From an uncultured Pelagibacteraceae bacterium (GTDB lineage: Bacteria > Pseudomonadota > Alphaproteobacteria > Pelagibacterales > Pelagibacteraceae), in the NCBI GenBank assembly GCA_902521355.1, contig CABYRT010000001.1, positions 143,066 to 207,065 on the forward strand: 64,000 nucleotides of DNA, given 5' to 3'. The position numbers were made by a program, and so were the translations under genes. The notes beneath the pieces are model-generated. The model saw only the letters and a list, made by a program, of their open reading frames with translations, ran no database searches and was not told the origin of the DNA. The stretch's first letter is position 1. Every line of letters begins with the position of its first letter. Shown here one piece after another: positions 1 through 11,549 of the stretch.

Positions 1-598
1 TACCTTCTCTAACTCTTTGGTCTATCATGAGAGCTACTGAGTTACCTTTTTTTATATTTTCAATAATCTGTCTTGTGCCTGATCTTCCTTTTTTAATTTG
101 ATTTTTGCATATAAAATTTTCTCTAATTTCTTCCATAGTTTTGTTAAGAAATACGTTATTTAGCGGTCTATAAATAGCACACAAATTTATACCAGCTTTT
201 TCTATTTGTAGCGCCATTAATTCAAAATTATTGAAATGACCAGATATAAATACAGCTCGTTTTTTTTCTCTCTTAATTTTGTTTAGGTTTTCAAGCCCGT
301 CTATTTCAATAAATTTATTTAATTTGTTATTTCTAAATGCTTTAAGAAAAGGATATTCAGCAAGTATTCTTCCATAATTTCCATATATTTTGCTGATAAT
401 TTTATTGTAATTTTTTTTGTTTACAATGCCAGATTGGTCCAAATTATTTTCAATTAACTTTTTTGATCTAAATATCGGTCCAAACAGGCGTCCAATAAAA
501 TTTCCCAAATTAGATCCATTTTTATAACCAATTATAATCAGTATAAAAAAAAACAATTTTATTAAAATAAATTCAATTAAATAAAAAAACTTTCTCAT
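1..598 (-). CDS. lpxL: Lipid A biosynthesis lauroyl acyltransferase (LpxL/HtrB family), 3' end cut by the window
   Basis: About 199 N-terminal residues are visible; the C-terminus lies beyond base 1. A hydrophobic anchor (residues 4-23) precedes a domain with the acyltransferase motif H-X4-E (H121, E126), then a stretch ending in a conserved DQR (about 193-195). The family transfers a secondary acyl chain onto Kdo-lipid A at the inner face of the inner membrane. The ATG overlaps the lpxK stop codon (ATGA), so it is the last visible gene of an lpxK-waaA-msbA operon, which supports the function. It could equally be an LpxM/LpxP-type paralogue; the acyl chain cannot be told from sequence. Confidence 0.85.
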   Translation of the reverse strand, partial: MRKFFYLIEFILIKLFFFILIIIGYKNGSNLGNFIGRLFGPIFRSKKLIENNLDQSGIVNKKNYNKIISKIYGNYGRILAEYPFLKAFRNNKLNKFIEIDGLENLNKIKREKKRAVFISGHFNNFELMALQIEKAGINLCAIYRPLNNVFLNKTMEEIRENFICKNQIKKGRSGTRQIIENIKKGNSVALMIDQRVREG

Positions 599-1518
599 AA
601 TTTCTTTAATAAAAAATTTCTAAATTCTTTTTCTTTTTCAATTTTTAATCCTATTTTTAAAAATTGGATATTTTTTTTTTGCACATTTGACAATCGGTTA
701 TAGTCTTTCTCTGTTGTTATAATTTTTAATTTATTACTCTTAGCTATATTTTTTATGTTATTTATATCAGAATTTTTATATTTATAGTGGTCAGGAAAAG
801 TCATTATTTTTTTTATCTTAAAATTATATTTTTTTAATGTTTGTTGAAATTCTAAAGGATTACCTATGCCTGAAAATATTAGAAAGTTACTTTTAAATTT
901 AAAAGACTCAAGATTTTTAGGAGTGTATTTAGCTCTAAATATTTTTAAATTTGGATTTAATCTCTTTAAAGTTGTTTCGAAACTTTTATTATTTTTTTCA
1001 CCATTAAGAAATGCAAGATCATAATTTAAAATATTTGTAATTCTTTCCCTTAATGGCCCAGCAGGCAAAACTAGCCCATTTCCAACTAGCTCTGAACTGT
1101 TAAAACATGCAATAGAAATATCATAATTTAAACTTTTATCTTGTAAACCATCATCTAATATAGCTAACTGGAAATTTTTTTTCTCAGCAATTCTCAATGC
1201 GATATCTCTAAAACTTAAACAAATTAGATTTCCATATTTTGATAAAATATTTTGCTCGTCAATTTGATCAATATATTTTTTTTTAATAAATACAGTTTTA
1301 AACTTATATTTTAACATATCATTTATTTTTAAAACTAAAGGTGTTTTTCCAGTTCCGCCTAAGTAAATATTTCCAACACAGATTGTTTTTATTTTAAAAT
1401 TTTTTTTATGACTTAAAGATTTAAAAAAATTATAAATAATAGTTATCAAACTAAATGGTAACAGTAATAATGATATGAAATTGAAACTATCCCAAAAAAT
1501 GGGTCTTTTTACTTTCAT
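595..1518 (-). CDS. lpxK: Tetraacyldisaccharide 4'-kinase (lipid A 4'-kinase)
   Basis: 307 residues. A membrane-associated N-terminal helix (about 13-32) is followed by the family P-loop region, GGTGKTP at 54-60, and a DDGLQ motif (122-126) characteristic of LpxK. The enzyme phosphorylates the 4' position of the lipid A disaccharide with ATP. It overlaps waaA upstream by one base (1518) and lpxL downstream by four, indicating translational coupling in a lipid A/Kdo operon. It is slightly shorter than the E. coli enzyme (about 328), as expected in a streamlined genome. I see no missing motif. Confidence 0.93.
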   Translation of the reverse strand: MKVKRPIFWDSFNFISLLLLPFSLITIIYNFFKSLSHKKNFKIKTICVGNIYLGGTGKTPLVLKINDMLKYKFKTVFIKKKYIDQIDEQNILSKYGNLICLSFRDIALRIAEKKNFQLAILDDGLQDKSLNYDISIACFNSSELVGNGLVLPAGPLRERITNILNYDLAFLNGEKNNKSFETTLKRLNPNLKIFRAKYTPKNLESFKFKSNFLIFSGIGNPLEFQQTLKKYNFKIKKIMTFPDHYKYKNSDINNIKNIAKSNKLKIITTEKDYNRLSNVQKKNIQFLKIGLKIEKEKEFRNFLLKKL

Positions 1519-2747
1519 TATAAATAATTTTTAATTTCTTTGACGTTATTTTCAAAAATTTTAGTACCTAAATAATTAATTTTATTAAGTTTACTATTTG
1601 ATATTTTGTAATTGTGATTTTTTAAAAATACCTTTTCCATTTGATCAATATTTTTAACCTCTGAAGATATTTTTAAACTTCTTAATTCTTTATATATTTC
1701 TTTAAAATTATTTACTTTTTTACCATGCATAACGTAATTACGCGTTCTTACAGCTTCTAATGGGTTTTGTCCTCCATGGTTTACTAAAGATCCACCAATA
1801 AATGTTACATTTGAAAGTCTTAAAAATTTTGACATTTCTCCGTATGTATTAACAATATATATGTCACAATTATCAGACGGTTTATGTCCGCTTGATCTTT
1901 CGGCAACTATCAGTTTTAATTTTCTAAGTTCTTGCTTTATGTCTTCTGATCTATTTATGTGACGTGGAACTAATATTGTAATTAAATTCTTAAACTTTTT
2001 CTTCAATTTTAAATGTAATTTTCCAATGATTTTCTCCTCATTATAATGAGTGCTAGCTGCACAGAATACTTTTTTATTTTTAAAATATTTTTGAACATTT
2101 TTTTTCAAACTTTGTTTATCATTTTTAAAATACTTTAAATTTCCTACAAATTTAATTTTTTTAACACCCAATCTTTTTAAATAATTTTGGGTTTCTTGAT
2201 TTTGAGGTAAAGCTATCGTTATTTTATTGAAAACATTCTCTGCAAAAGATGAAAAGATTTGCCATCTTTTGAAACTTTTACTCGTAATTCTAGCATTGAT
2301 TAAAATAAGAGGTATTTTTTTTGAACTTATTTTTTCATACATATTTGGCCAGATTTCAGAGTCTACAAATATTGCGATTTTTGGTTCCCAATAATTTAAA
2401 AAGTTATTGCATATAAATCCAATATCAAATGGATAGTAAATATGAGTTGTTTTTTTTAATGGTTTCTTTGCAATTATTGATGCAGAACTTAAAGTAGATG
2501 AAGTAAGTAAAATTTTTTTTATAGATTTGTCTTTTTCAAACTTATTTATCAAAGGGAGAATACTCATGATTTCCCCAACACTTGCACCATGAAACCACAC
2601 AGTTGTATCAGTCTTTTTTTTATTATAATAAGCGTATTTTTCTAAGATTCTTGTCCAATCTTCCTTTCCATTAATCATTCTAAAAAATAATATAAATGGA
2701 GAGATTAAAAAAAAAATAATTCCAAATATATTATACAAAAAATACAT
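1518..2747 (-). CDS. waaA: 3-deoxy-D-manno-octulosonic acid (Kdo) transferase
   Basis: 409 residues. An N-terminal membrane anchor (about 2-23) leads into a GT-B glycosyltransferase. The GASVGE motif (about 54-59) holds the conserved catalytic glutamate, and a C-terminal GGS...NHGGQNPLEA block (about 317-332) fits the CMP-Kdo site. It adds Kdo to lipid IVA at the cytoplasmic face of the inner membrane. Its start codon shares one base with the msbA stop region and its stop shares one with the lpxK start, so the genes are expressed together. Whether it is mono- or bifunctional cannot be read from the sequence. Confidence 0.93.
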   Translation of the reverse strand: MYFLYNIFGIIFFLISPFILFFRMINGKEDWTRILEKYAYYNKKKTDTTVWFHGASVGEIMSILPLINKFEKDKSIKKILLTSSTLSSASIIAKKPLKKTTHIYYPFDIGFICNNFLNYWEPKIAIFVDSEIWPNMYEKISSKKIPLILINARITSKSFKRWQIFSSFAENVFNKITIALPQNQETQNYLKRLGVKKIKFVGNLKYFKNDKQSLKKNVQKYFKNKKVFCAASTHYNEEKIIGKLHLKLKKKFKNLITILVPRHINRSEDIKQELRKLKLIVAERSSGHKPSDNCDIYIVNTYGEMSKFLRLSNVTFIGGSLVNHGGQNPLEAVRTRNYVMHGKKVNNFKEIYKELRSLKISSEVKNIDQMEKVFLKNHNYKISNSKLNKINYLGTKIFENNVKEIKNYL

Positions 2748-4489
2748 TAGTTATTTTTTATTTGTCTCTCGTAGAAGTTTTTATAAAGCAATGAATTTTT
2801 GATTAGATCATCATGTTTCCCTGATGACTCTACAGAGCCTTTATCAATAACATAAATTTTTTCTGAATTAAGAATAGTTGATAGTCTATGAGCAATAACT
2901 ACTGTTGTTTTATTTTTTGTTAATTCCTCAATAGCTTTTTGTATTTTTTCTTCTGTTTCAGAGTCAAGAGATGAAGTTGCCTCGTCTAGAAGAATTATCT
3001 TGCTATCCTTTAACAAAGCTCTGGCTATTGAAAGTCTTTGCTTTTCACCACCTGACAATTTTACTCCATTTTCCCCTATAACAGTCTGAAATTTATTTTC
3101 TAATTTTTCGATAAAATCTGTACACATTGATATTTTTGCAGCCGTAAAAATTTCTTCGTCACCCGCCTCTGGTTTGGCATATTTGATATTATTAAAAATA
3201 GTATCATCAAAAAGTGTTGTATTTTGATCAACAATAGATATTTCTTTTCTTAATGATTTAAGATTAAGATTTTGTACTTTTTGATTATCAATTAGAATTT
3301 CCCCAGATTCTGCATCATAAATTCTTGGTATTAAATTTAATATTGTAGATTTACCCGATCCGCTGTGCCCTACTAAAGCTGTCATTTTTCTGCCAGCTAT
3401 ATCAATATTGATATTCTTAAGGACTATATTGTTAAGATTTGATTTGTAACTAAAATTTATATTTTTGAATTTAATTGAGCCATCGCTAATTTTCAAAATT
3501 TTTCCCTTTTCATTAACTAAGATTTCATTTTCTTGATCGATAATTGGTAATATTCTTTTGCCAGCTGATAGACCTTGTCCAAATGATACATTAACTGTTG
3601 CCAAAGATTTCACTGGTTGATAAGCAAGCATCATTGCAGCTAAAAAAGAAAAAAAATTATTAATACTTAATTGACCATTCATAATCAATTTGCCGGAATA
3701 AAAAATTAATATTGCAATCATTATTCCTGTTAATACTTCCATTATTGGAGAAGATCTTATAAACACAGTTGCAATTTTTATAGATTTTTCTTTAAGGTCA
3801 TCTACGAATTTTTCTGAACGAATACCTTCATAGTCCTCTCTTTGAAATATTTTTATAATCTTATGATTTTTAAATAAATCAATTAAATATTTATTTAAAT
3901 CTCCAGATTTTTCTTGTGCTTCAGTTACTACCTTTCCTATTCTTTTACCAAGCTGTTTAGCTATTAGAGATGCAATTGGTATCATTATTATAGCAATAAG
4001 AGAAAGTCTCCAATTTTGATAAAACATTACAATTAAAAGTCCTATTAATGTTAACCCATCTTTAAATAAACTTAAAACCGCGTTTGTTAACATCCCAGTA
4101 ATTTGATTTACATCAAAATTAAGATTAGAAATATATTTTCCAGAATGCTTATCCTCAATAGTTTCAGTATCTGCATTTATGAAAGATGACAACATATCAA
4201 TCTGTATCTTTTTTTTAACCTCTTCAGCTGTCTTTATCATTAAATATCTAGCCAGGTATAATGATATACCTTTGATCGAAAATGCTAAGATAATCAAAAT
4301 GGGGATAACAAAAATTAAGCTTTGATCTTTTTTAATAAATATTTTTTCAATTGCAGGGTCTAACAGCCATGCCGTCGCAGAAGTACTACCAGCTACCAAT
4401 ATTGAAAAAATTACAGCAAAAATTATTTTGTTCAAATGTTTTTTTGTATAATCAGAATACAATCGTTTAAGTATATCTACATTCTTCAT
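2747..4489 (-). CDS. msbA: Lipid A export ABC transporter, MsbA type
   Basis: 580 residues: a fused half-transporter. Six membrane helices fall in residues 20-320. The ATPase has a Walker A GHSGSGKST (374-382), a signature LSGGE near 480, a Walker B ending LLDEATS near 505 and a switch histidine in IAHRLST. Such proteins flip lipid A-core across the inner membrane as homodimers. Its place in an operon with lpxK, waaA and lpxL, joined by single-base overlaps, argues for MsbA rather than a generic multidrug exporter. The downstream end of ubiA overlaps its start by one base. Confidence 0.88.
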   Translation of the reverse strand: MKNVDILKRLYSDYTKKHLNKIIFAVIFSILVAGSTSATAWLLDPAIEKIFIKKDQSLIFVIPILIILAFSIKGISLYLARYLMIKTAEEVKKKIQIDMLSSFINADTETIEDKHSGKYISNLNFDVNQITGMLTNAVLSLFKDGLTLIGLLIVMFYQNWRLSLIAIIMIPIASLIAKQLGKRIGKVVTEAQEKSGDLNKYLIDLFKNHKIIKIFQREDYEGIRSEKFVDDLKEKSIKIATVFIRSSPIMEVLTGIMIAILIFYSGKLIMNGQLSINNFFSFLAAMMLAYQPVKSLATVNVSFGQGLSAGKRILPIIDQENEILVNEKGKILKISDGSIKFKNINFSYKSNLNNIVLKNINIDIAGRKMTALVGHSGSGKSTILNLIPRIYDAESGEILIDNQKVQNLNLKSLRKEISIVDQNTTLFDDTIFNNIKYAKPEAGDEEIFTAAKISMCTDFIEKLENKFQTVIGENGVKLSGGEKQRLSIARALLKDSKIILLDEATSSLDSETEEKIQKAIEELTKNKTTVVIAHRLSTILNSEKIYVIDKGSVESSGKHDDLIKNSLLYKNFYERQIKNN

Positions 4490-5358
4490 TAAAGTATTTT
4501 ACCAATTAACAAAATAAATAAAATAATCAGACCTAAAAAGTTATTACTTTTAAATTTATTAAGACAATCTTTACTCGATTTAGTTTCAAGTTTGTAGCTT
4601 TGAAAATAAATTAGATGAATAAAAGGAATGATTAAAGAAAAAAAATAATAATAATTAAAATTCATTTTAAATCCCAAAACAATTAAAGATGATAGAAACA
4701 TAAGATAACAAAACGAAATAAATTTTTTTGGGTTATCTTTAAATTTAATCGATGTTGATTTGACTCCAATTATTTCATCATCATTAATATCTTGATATCC
4801 ATATATAGTGTCGTAACCTAATGTCCAAAATATGGCTCCAAAATAAAATATAATTGGTATGATCGAAATTTCATTTTGAATTGATATCCAAGCCAAAACT
4901 AGGCCATAATTGAAAGTAATTCCAAGAAAGAGTTGGGGCCAGTAAGTAAATCTCTTCATTAATGGATATGTAAATGCTAGTGGCATAGATAGAAGTGCCA
5001 TATAAATAGTAAGTTTATTAAAATTTAATAAAACTAATAATGCAATTAAACATAAGATTGCAGCATAGATTGCAGCACTAAATACAGAAATTTTTCTTGA
5101 AGCTATTGGTCTGTTTTTTGTTCTTTCAACTAAAGAATCAATCTTTCTGTCAGCTATATCATTAACTATACATCCCGCAGATCGCATCAATATTGATCCC
5201 GATAAAAATAAAAAAGAAAAAAAAAAATAATTTTTTAAAGATAATGAAAAATCATACGCGATAGTTAAACCCCACATACATGGCCAGAAAAGAAGCATAA
5301 AACCTATCGGTTTTTTTAGTCTAGTTAATTCAATAAATATTTTTACCTTTTCAAACAT
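4489..5358 (-). CDS. ubiA: 4-hydroxybenzoate polyprenyltransferase
   Basis: 289 residues, about eight membrane helices. The first aspartate-rich motif is NDxxDxxxD (66-74, followed by RTKNRP) and the second is DxxYxxxDxxDD (183-194), the Mg-prenyl-diphosphate sites of the UbiA superfamily. It attaches the polyprenyl tail to 4-hydroxybenzoate in ubiquinone synthesis at the inner membrane. It is the first gene of the minus-strand lipid A operon and starts 49 bases from a divergent DUF2721 gene, so the promoter is probably in that gap. The family includes ctaB, which is separately recognisable in this window. Confidence 0.92.
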   Translation of the reverse strand: MFEKVKIFIELTRLKKPIGFMLLFWPCMWGLTIAYDFSLSLKNYFFFSFLFLSGSILMRSAGCIVNDIADRKIDSLVERTKNRPIASRKISVFSAAIYAAILCLIALLVLLNFNKLTIYMALLSMPLAFTYPLMKRFTYWPQLFLGITFNYGLVLAWISIQNEISIIPIIFYFGAIFWTLGYDTIYGYQDINDDEIIGVKSTSIKFKDNPKKFISFCYLMFLSSLIVLGFKMNFNYYYFFSLIIPFIHLIYFQSYKLETKSSKDCLNKFKSNNFLGLIILFILLIGKIL

Positions 5359-5407
5359 AATTTACTTGTAAATAACAAAGCGTATATTCATAATCAAACT
5401 GATTCGC

Positions 5408-5815
5408 ATGAATATAGATTATACTGTTACAGCTTTAATGTTTCCTGCAATTCCTTTAATTATGGCAGTTTATAGCAACAGATTTCATACACTAAGTGGT
5501 TTGATTAGAAAAATACATGATGAATATGTTTTTGAAAAACACACACCACCAGAGTGGAAACAGCAGCTAATAAATTTAAATGATAGGGTAAAAAATTTAA
5601 GAATTACAATACTTTTTGCTGCCTTTGGTTTTTTATTTAATATGCTTACTGTTTTTGCTCTTTATTTAGAGACATATTTTTTAGCTAGAATAATTTTTGG
5701 TTCTTGTTGTTTATCGATGATGGTATCAATAATATTTTTTATAAGAGAAATACAAATATCGACTAGAGCGTTAAGACTTCATCTTTCAGATATGGATGAT
5801 CAATTTAAGGAATAA
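5408..5815 (+). CDS. DUF2721 family membrane protein, function unknown
   Basis: 135 residues with three likely membrane helices (about 4-20, 66-87, 91-112). The opening helix followed by SNRFHTLSGLIRKIH resembles the DUF2721 pattern (FPAIPLL..Y.NRF..L..LIR). No catalytic residues are evident and no function is known to me for the family. It is a single gene, divergent from ubiA and convergent with the quinone reductase; the last 11 bases overlap that gene's end. A GATTC (GANTC) site lies three bases before the ATG. The family assignment is from recall of the motif. Confidence 0.75.
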   Translation: MNIDYTVTALMFPAIPLIMAVYSNRFHTLSGLIRKIHDEYVFEKHTPPEWKQQLINLNDRVKNLRITILFAAFGFLFNMLTVFALYLETYFLARIIFGSCCLSMMVSIIFFIREIQISTRALRLHLSDMDDQFKE

Positions 5816-6776
5816 TAACTGCTGGTCCTGTTAAAACTCTATTCTCTAAATCTATGTGAGCTTGTTTAGCTTCGCTTAATTTATATTTTTTAGAAACTTC
5901 AATTTTTATTTTCCCTGAGAGAACTGCATCAAAAACCAATTCGGCAGATTTTTCTAATTCATCTCTCGTAATTGTATAATGCATTATTGACGGTCTTGTA
6001 AAAAAAAGACCTTTTGTGTTTATATGTTTTTTCACATCTATAGTATGAACATATCCAGATGCATTTCCAAATGCTACCATCATTCCTCTAATTTTTAAAC
6101 ATTCTATTGATCCCTCAAAAGTCTTTGCTCCCACACCATCATAGACAACATCTATTCCGTTTTTACCTACTATTTTCTCAACTTCTTCCACAAAATTATG
6201 ATCTGTATAATTGATAACATGATGACACCCGTTCTTTTTTGCTATTTCAACTTTTTCTTTAGATCCAACTGTTCCAATAACTTCACACCCTAAAGCATTA
6301 GCCCATTGGCACAATATTTGACCAACACCACCAGCGGCAGCATGAAATAAAACTTTATCTCCTTTTTTTACAGCATATGATCTGTGCAATAAATATTCTG
6401 AAGTTATTCCTTTCAATAAAATACAGGAAGCTATTTCATCTGATATACCTTCTGGCACCTTGACTAATTTTTCTTCTGGCATTAACTGTTTTTCTGAGTA
6501 TCCACTTATTGGAGCGGATGCATGACTTACGCGATCTCCAACTTTAAAAAGACTTACTTCAGAGCCAATTTCCTCTACTACTCCAGATGCTTCTAATCCA
6601 AGTCCACTAGGTAATTCAATCGGATACAAACCTGTTCGATGGTAAACATCAATATAATTAAGTCCAACTGACAAATTTTTAACAAGAACTTCCTTTGGAC
6701 TAGGTTTACCGATTTCAATATCCTTGTATTCCAAGACTTCTGGGCCTCCAAACTTTGCAAATCTTATAGCTTTCAT
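5805..6776 (-). CDS. qor: NADPH:quinone reductase, zinc-independent MDR family
   Basis: 323 residues. The N-terminal GroES-like half has the quinone reductase signature around GLNYIDVYHRTGLYP (38-52). The Rossmann half has the nucleotide loop AAAGGVGQ (about 147-154). Structural zinc cysteines are absent, as in quinone oxidoreductase (QOR). The family reduces quinones one electron at a time with NADPH. It follows pirin by two bases and the HAD gene further up, so the three probably form one transcript. The exact physiological substrate cannot be inferred. Confidence 0.88.
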   Translation of the reverse strand: MKAIRFAKFGGPEVLEYKDIEIGKPSPKEVLVKNLSVGLNYIDVYHRTGLYPIELPSGLGLEASGVVEEIGSEVSLFKVGDRVSHASAPISGYSEKQLMPEEKLVKVPEGISDEIASCILLKGITSEYLLHRSYAVKKGDKVLFHAAAGGVGQILCQWANALGCEVIGTVGSKEKVEIAKKNGCHHVINYTDHNFVEEVEKIVGKNGIDVVYDGVGAKTFEGSIECLKIRGMMVAFGNASGYVHTIDVKKHINTKGLFFTRPSIMHYTITRDELEKSAELVFDAVLSGKIKIEVSKKYKLSEAKQAHIDLENRVLTGPAVIIP

Positions 6777-6778
6777 AT

Positions 6779-7624
6779 TTACTTTACAAAATTACCATTG
6801 TGATAATCATCAATTGCTTGAAGTATTTCTTGTTTGGTATTCATGACGAATGGGCCACCTCTTGCAATCTGTTCTCCTATCGGTTTTCCAGATATTAGTA
6901 AAAATTTAGCGTTTGTTAAAGCAGTTACTTTCAAGTTTTCACCTTTAGATAATAAAATTAATGTAGAGTCTTTAACACTTTCATGTTTATTGTTTCCAAT
7001 TTCTATCTCACCTTCAATTAAATATATGAATGAATTGTGTGTGGATGGAACTTGATGATTAAAAATTTTACTTTTATTTAATTCTACATCAAAATAAATT
7101 GGATCGACATTGTGTTTTTTTATTGGACCTTCTGAATTTTCAAATTTTCCAGCTATTACTTTTATAAATTTATCTTTGTCCTTATGTGTGCTCATTTTAT
7201 CAGAGTCTATATAATGGTATTCTGGTTTGCTCATCTTTTCGCTAGCAGGCATATTAATCCATAATTGAAAACCATGAAGTTTTCCATCATTCATAGCTGG
7301 CATTTCAGAATGAATTATTCCACTACCAGTTTTCATCCATTGCACATCTCCTGCAGTCATTTTTCCTTGACCACCTGTACTATCTTTATGTTCAAAACTC
7401 CCAGCTAACATGTATGTAACTGTTTCAATTCCTCTGTGTGGATGAGGAGGAAAGCCTGCAATATAATCATCTTTATTTTCTGAACCAAATTCATCTAACA
7501 TCAAAAATGGATCATAATAATTTGGTTCAACACCAATACTTCTTTTTAATTTAACTCCAGCACCATCTGATGCTGGTGTTGGATCTATAATTTTTTCTAC
7601 TTCTATATTTGTCATGTCTTTCAT
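6779..7624 (-). CDS. Pirin family bicupin protein
   Basis: 281 residues, two cupin domains. The metal ligands expected for pirins are all present in the N-terminal cupin: H61, H63, H105 and E107, in the contexts FPPHPHRGIETVTY and GSGIIHSEMP. Bacterial pirins such as YhhW can act as quercetinases in vitro; their in vivo role is unsettled. It lies two bases upstream of a quinone reductase and 11 downstream of a HAD hydrolase on the same strand, which weakly suggests quinone or aromatic redox stress. The start could be M1 or M4. Confidence 0.9.
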   Translation of the reverse strand: MKDMTNIEVEKIIDPTPASDGAGVKLKRSIGVEPNYYDPFLMLDEFGSENKDDYIAGFPPHPHRGIETVTYMLAGSFEHKDSTGGQGKMTAGDVQWMKTGSGIIHSEMPAMNDGKLHGFQLWINMPASEKMSKPEYHYIDSDKMSTHKDKDKFIKVIAGKFENSEGPIKKHNVDPIYFDVELNKSKIFNHQVPSTHNSFIYLIEGEIEIGNNKHESVKDSTLILLSKGENLKVTALTNAKFLLISGKPIGEQIARGGPFVMNTKQEILQAIDDYHNGNFVK

Positions 7625-7635
7625 ATAGAATATAT

Positions 7636-8298
7636 CTAAATTAAATCAAGCAATTCTAATAAATTGCTTATTTGTTTTTTAGGTTCAAAATCTAATTTAT
7701 CAAAAATATTATTATTTCTATTCAACCAAACAGTGTTGTATCCATAATTACCTGCGCCAGATACATCCCATGTATTTGCACTTAAGAATAAAACTTCATT
7801 CTTTTCAATATTATATTTATTTTTTGGAAGATCATATACTTTTGAATCTGGTTTAAAAATACCAACTTCTTCTACAGAAAAAATATCATCAAAAATATCT
7901 TTTAATTGATTGCTAACTACAAGTTCATTTAAAAGATCAGGTGTACCATTTGATAGAATTGCTAATTTATAATTTGATTGTTTTAATTTTTTTAAAGCAT
8001 CCCTTACTTCTGCAAATGGTGAAAGCACTTTATATAAATTTAATAGTTCTGATCTCATTGAATTATCAATATTGTAAAAATTCATGGATTTATCCAAACT
8101 ATCCTCAGTGATTTGCCAAAAATCTTTGTGTCTTCTCATTAAACTTCTAAGCCAAGTATATTCAAGCTGTGTAGTTCTCCAATAATTAGCAAATCCTTCC
8201 CATTTATCTCCTAATTTTTCCTTACATTTTTCTGCTGCAGAATTAACATCAAATAGGGTGCCGTATGCATCAAATATGATTGCTTTAATATTTTTCAT
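7636..8298 (-). CDS. HAD-superfamily hydrolase, type II haloacid dehalogenase-like
   Basis: 220 residues. Motif I is FDAYGTLFD with nucleophile D10. Motif II is in LAILSNGTPDL (about 113-123), and a lysine (FKPDSKVY) and a late acidic motif NTWDVSGAGNYG follow. The FDAYGTLFD signature and this last motif match (S)-2-haloacid dehalogenases rather than phosphoglycolate phosphatases. The natural substrate is unknown. It heads a minus-strand trio with pirin and qor, and its ATG is only 17 bases from the divergent rsmE start. Confidence 0.85.
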   Translation of the reverse strand: MKNIKAIIFDAYGTLFDVNSAAEKCKEKLGDKWEGFANYWRTTQLEYTWLRSLMRRHKDFWQITEDSLDKSMNFYNIDNSMRSELLNLYKVLSPFAEVRDALKKLKQSNYKLAILSNGTPDLLNELVVSNQLKDIFDDIFSVEEVGIFKPDSKVYDLPKNKYNIEKNEVLFLSANTWDVSGAGNYGYNTVWLNRNNNIFDKLDFEPKKQISNLLELLDLI

Positions 8299-8315
8299 AA
8301 ATTAATTTAATTATA

Positions 8316-9014
8316 ATGAGCAATATTAGAATATTTTATCCAGAAAAATTATCAATTAATTTAGAAACTAATTTAACTAAGTCTCAATCACATTATTTAT
8401 TGAAAGTAATGAGGATTAAACAAGGAGAGACTTTTTCTGTTTTTAATAAATCTGGAGAATGGAAGTCAATTGTAACTGAAATTTCAAAAAGCAGCTTATA
8501 TTTCAAGGTTGTTGAACAATTAAGACAAAAGGATAAAGAGCAAGATATTTGGTTAGCCTTCTCACCAATTAAATCAAATTATTTTAACTTCATGATACAA
8601 AAAGCAACTGAGCTTGGAGTAACAAAATTTGTACCAATTATTTCTGAAAGGACAATTGTTAGAAAAATAAATAATGAGAGACTAAATAAAATAGTTATAG
8701 AGTCGTGTGAACAAAGTAATAGAATAAATATTCCTTCAATTGAAAAACCTCAATCATTAGATAAATTCCTGTCTAACAATTTGGATATCAATTTAATTTT
8801 TGCAGATTTAAATACAAATAATAAAAAAATTAAGATTTCTAATTCAAAACCAAATTGTCTTTTAATTGGTCCTGAAGGGGATTATTCAGCTGATGAAATT
8901 AAAAAGATTCTAAACTTTAAAGGGTCTCAATCGATAAAACTAAGCGATAACATTTTAAGGTCTGAAACTGCGGTTATATCCGCGTTATCTGTGTTCAATT
9001 ATTTGCAAAATTGA
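8316..9014 (+). CDS. rsmE: 16S rRNA (uracil1498-N3)-methyltransferase
   Basis: 232 residues. An N-terminal PUA-like domain is followed by a SPOUT fold with GPEGD (185-189) and LRSETAVISAL (214-224), which form the knotted SAM site of RsmE. The enzyme methylates U1498 of 16S rRNA in the assembled 30S subunit. It is directly upstream of the cox operon with 59 bases between them and starts 17 bases from the divergent HAD gene. That 17-base gap leaves no obvious room for two separate promoters and leaders. Confidence 0.93.
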   Translation: MSNIRIFYPEKLSINLETNLTKSQSHYLLKVMRIKQGETFSVFNKSGEWKSIVTEISKSSLYFKVVEQLRQKDKEQDIWLAFSPIKSNYFNFMIQKATELGVTKFVPIISERTIVRKINNERLNKIVIESCEQSNRINIPSIEKPQSLDKFLSNNLDINLIFADLNTNNKKIKISNSKPNCLLIGPEGDYSADEIKKILNFKGSQSIKLSDNILRSETAVISALSVFNYLQN

Positions 9015-9018
9015 TAAA

Positions 9019-9049
9019 TTGTCGCGAATTCTCTAGTATTTTTTATAAT
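9019..9049 (+). promoter_or_regulatory. Predicted sigma70 promoter of the cox operon
   Basis: A perfect -10 hexamer TATAAT (9044-9049) lies in the rsmE-coxB gap, with a partial -35 TTGTCG (9019-9024) 19 bases upstream. Transcription would start near 9056, giving a leader of about 18 bases before the coxB ATG at 9074. The -35 match is weak (4 of 6) and the spacing is long, so the -10 carries most of the evidence. The gap begins right after the rsmE stop. Confidence 0.5.
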
Positions 9050-9073
9050 ATTTTCGATCTATATAGAAAACAA

Positions 9074-11523
<2,450 letters not shown>

Positions 11524-11549
11524 TAACGTCTTAAGATATAAAAATTAAA

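Noticed and set aside
9011..9073. Upstream in-frame start for coxB
   Set aside because: It overlaps the rsmE stop and gives 21 non-conserved residues before a clear signal peptide.
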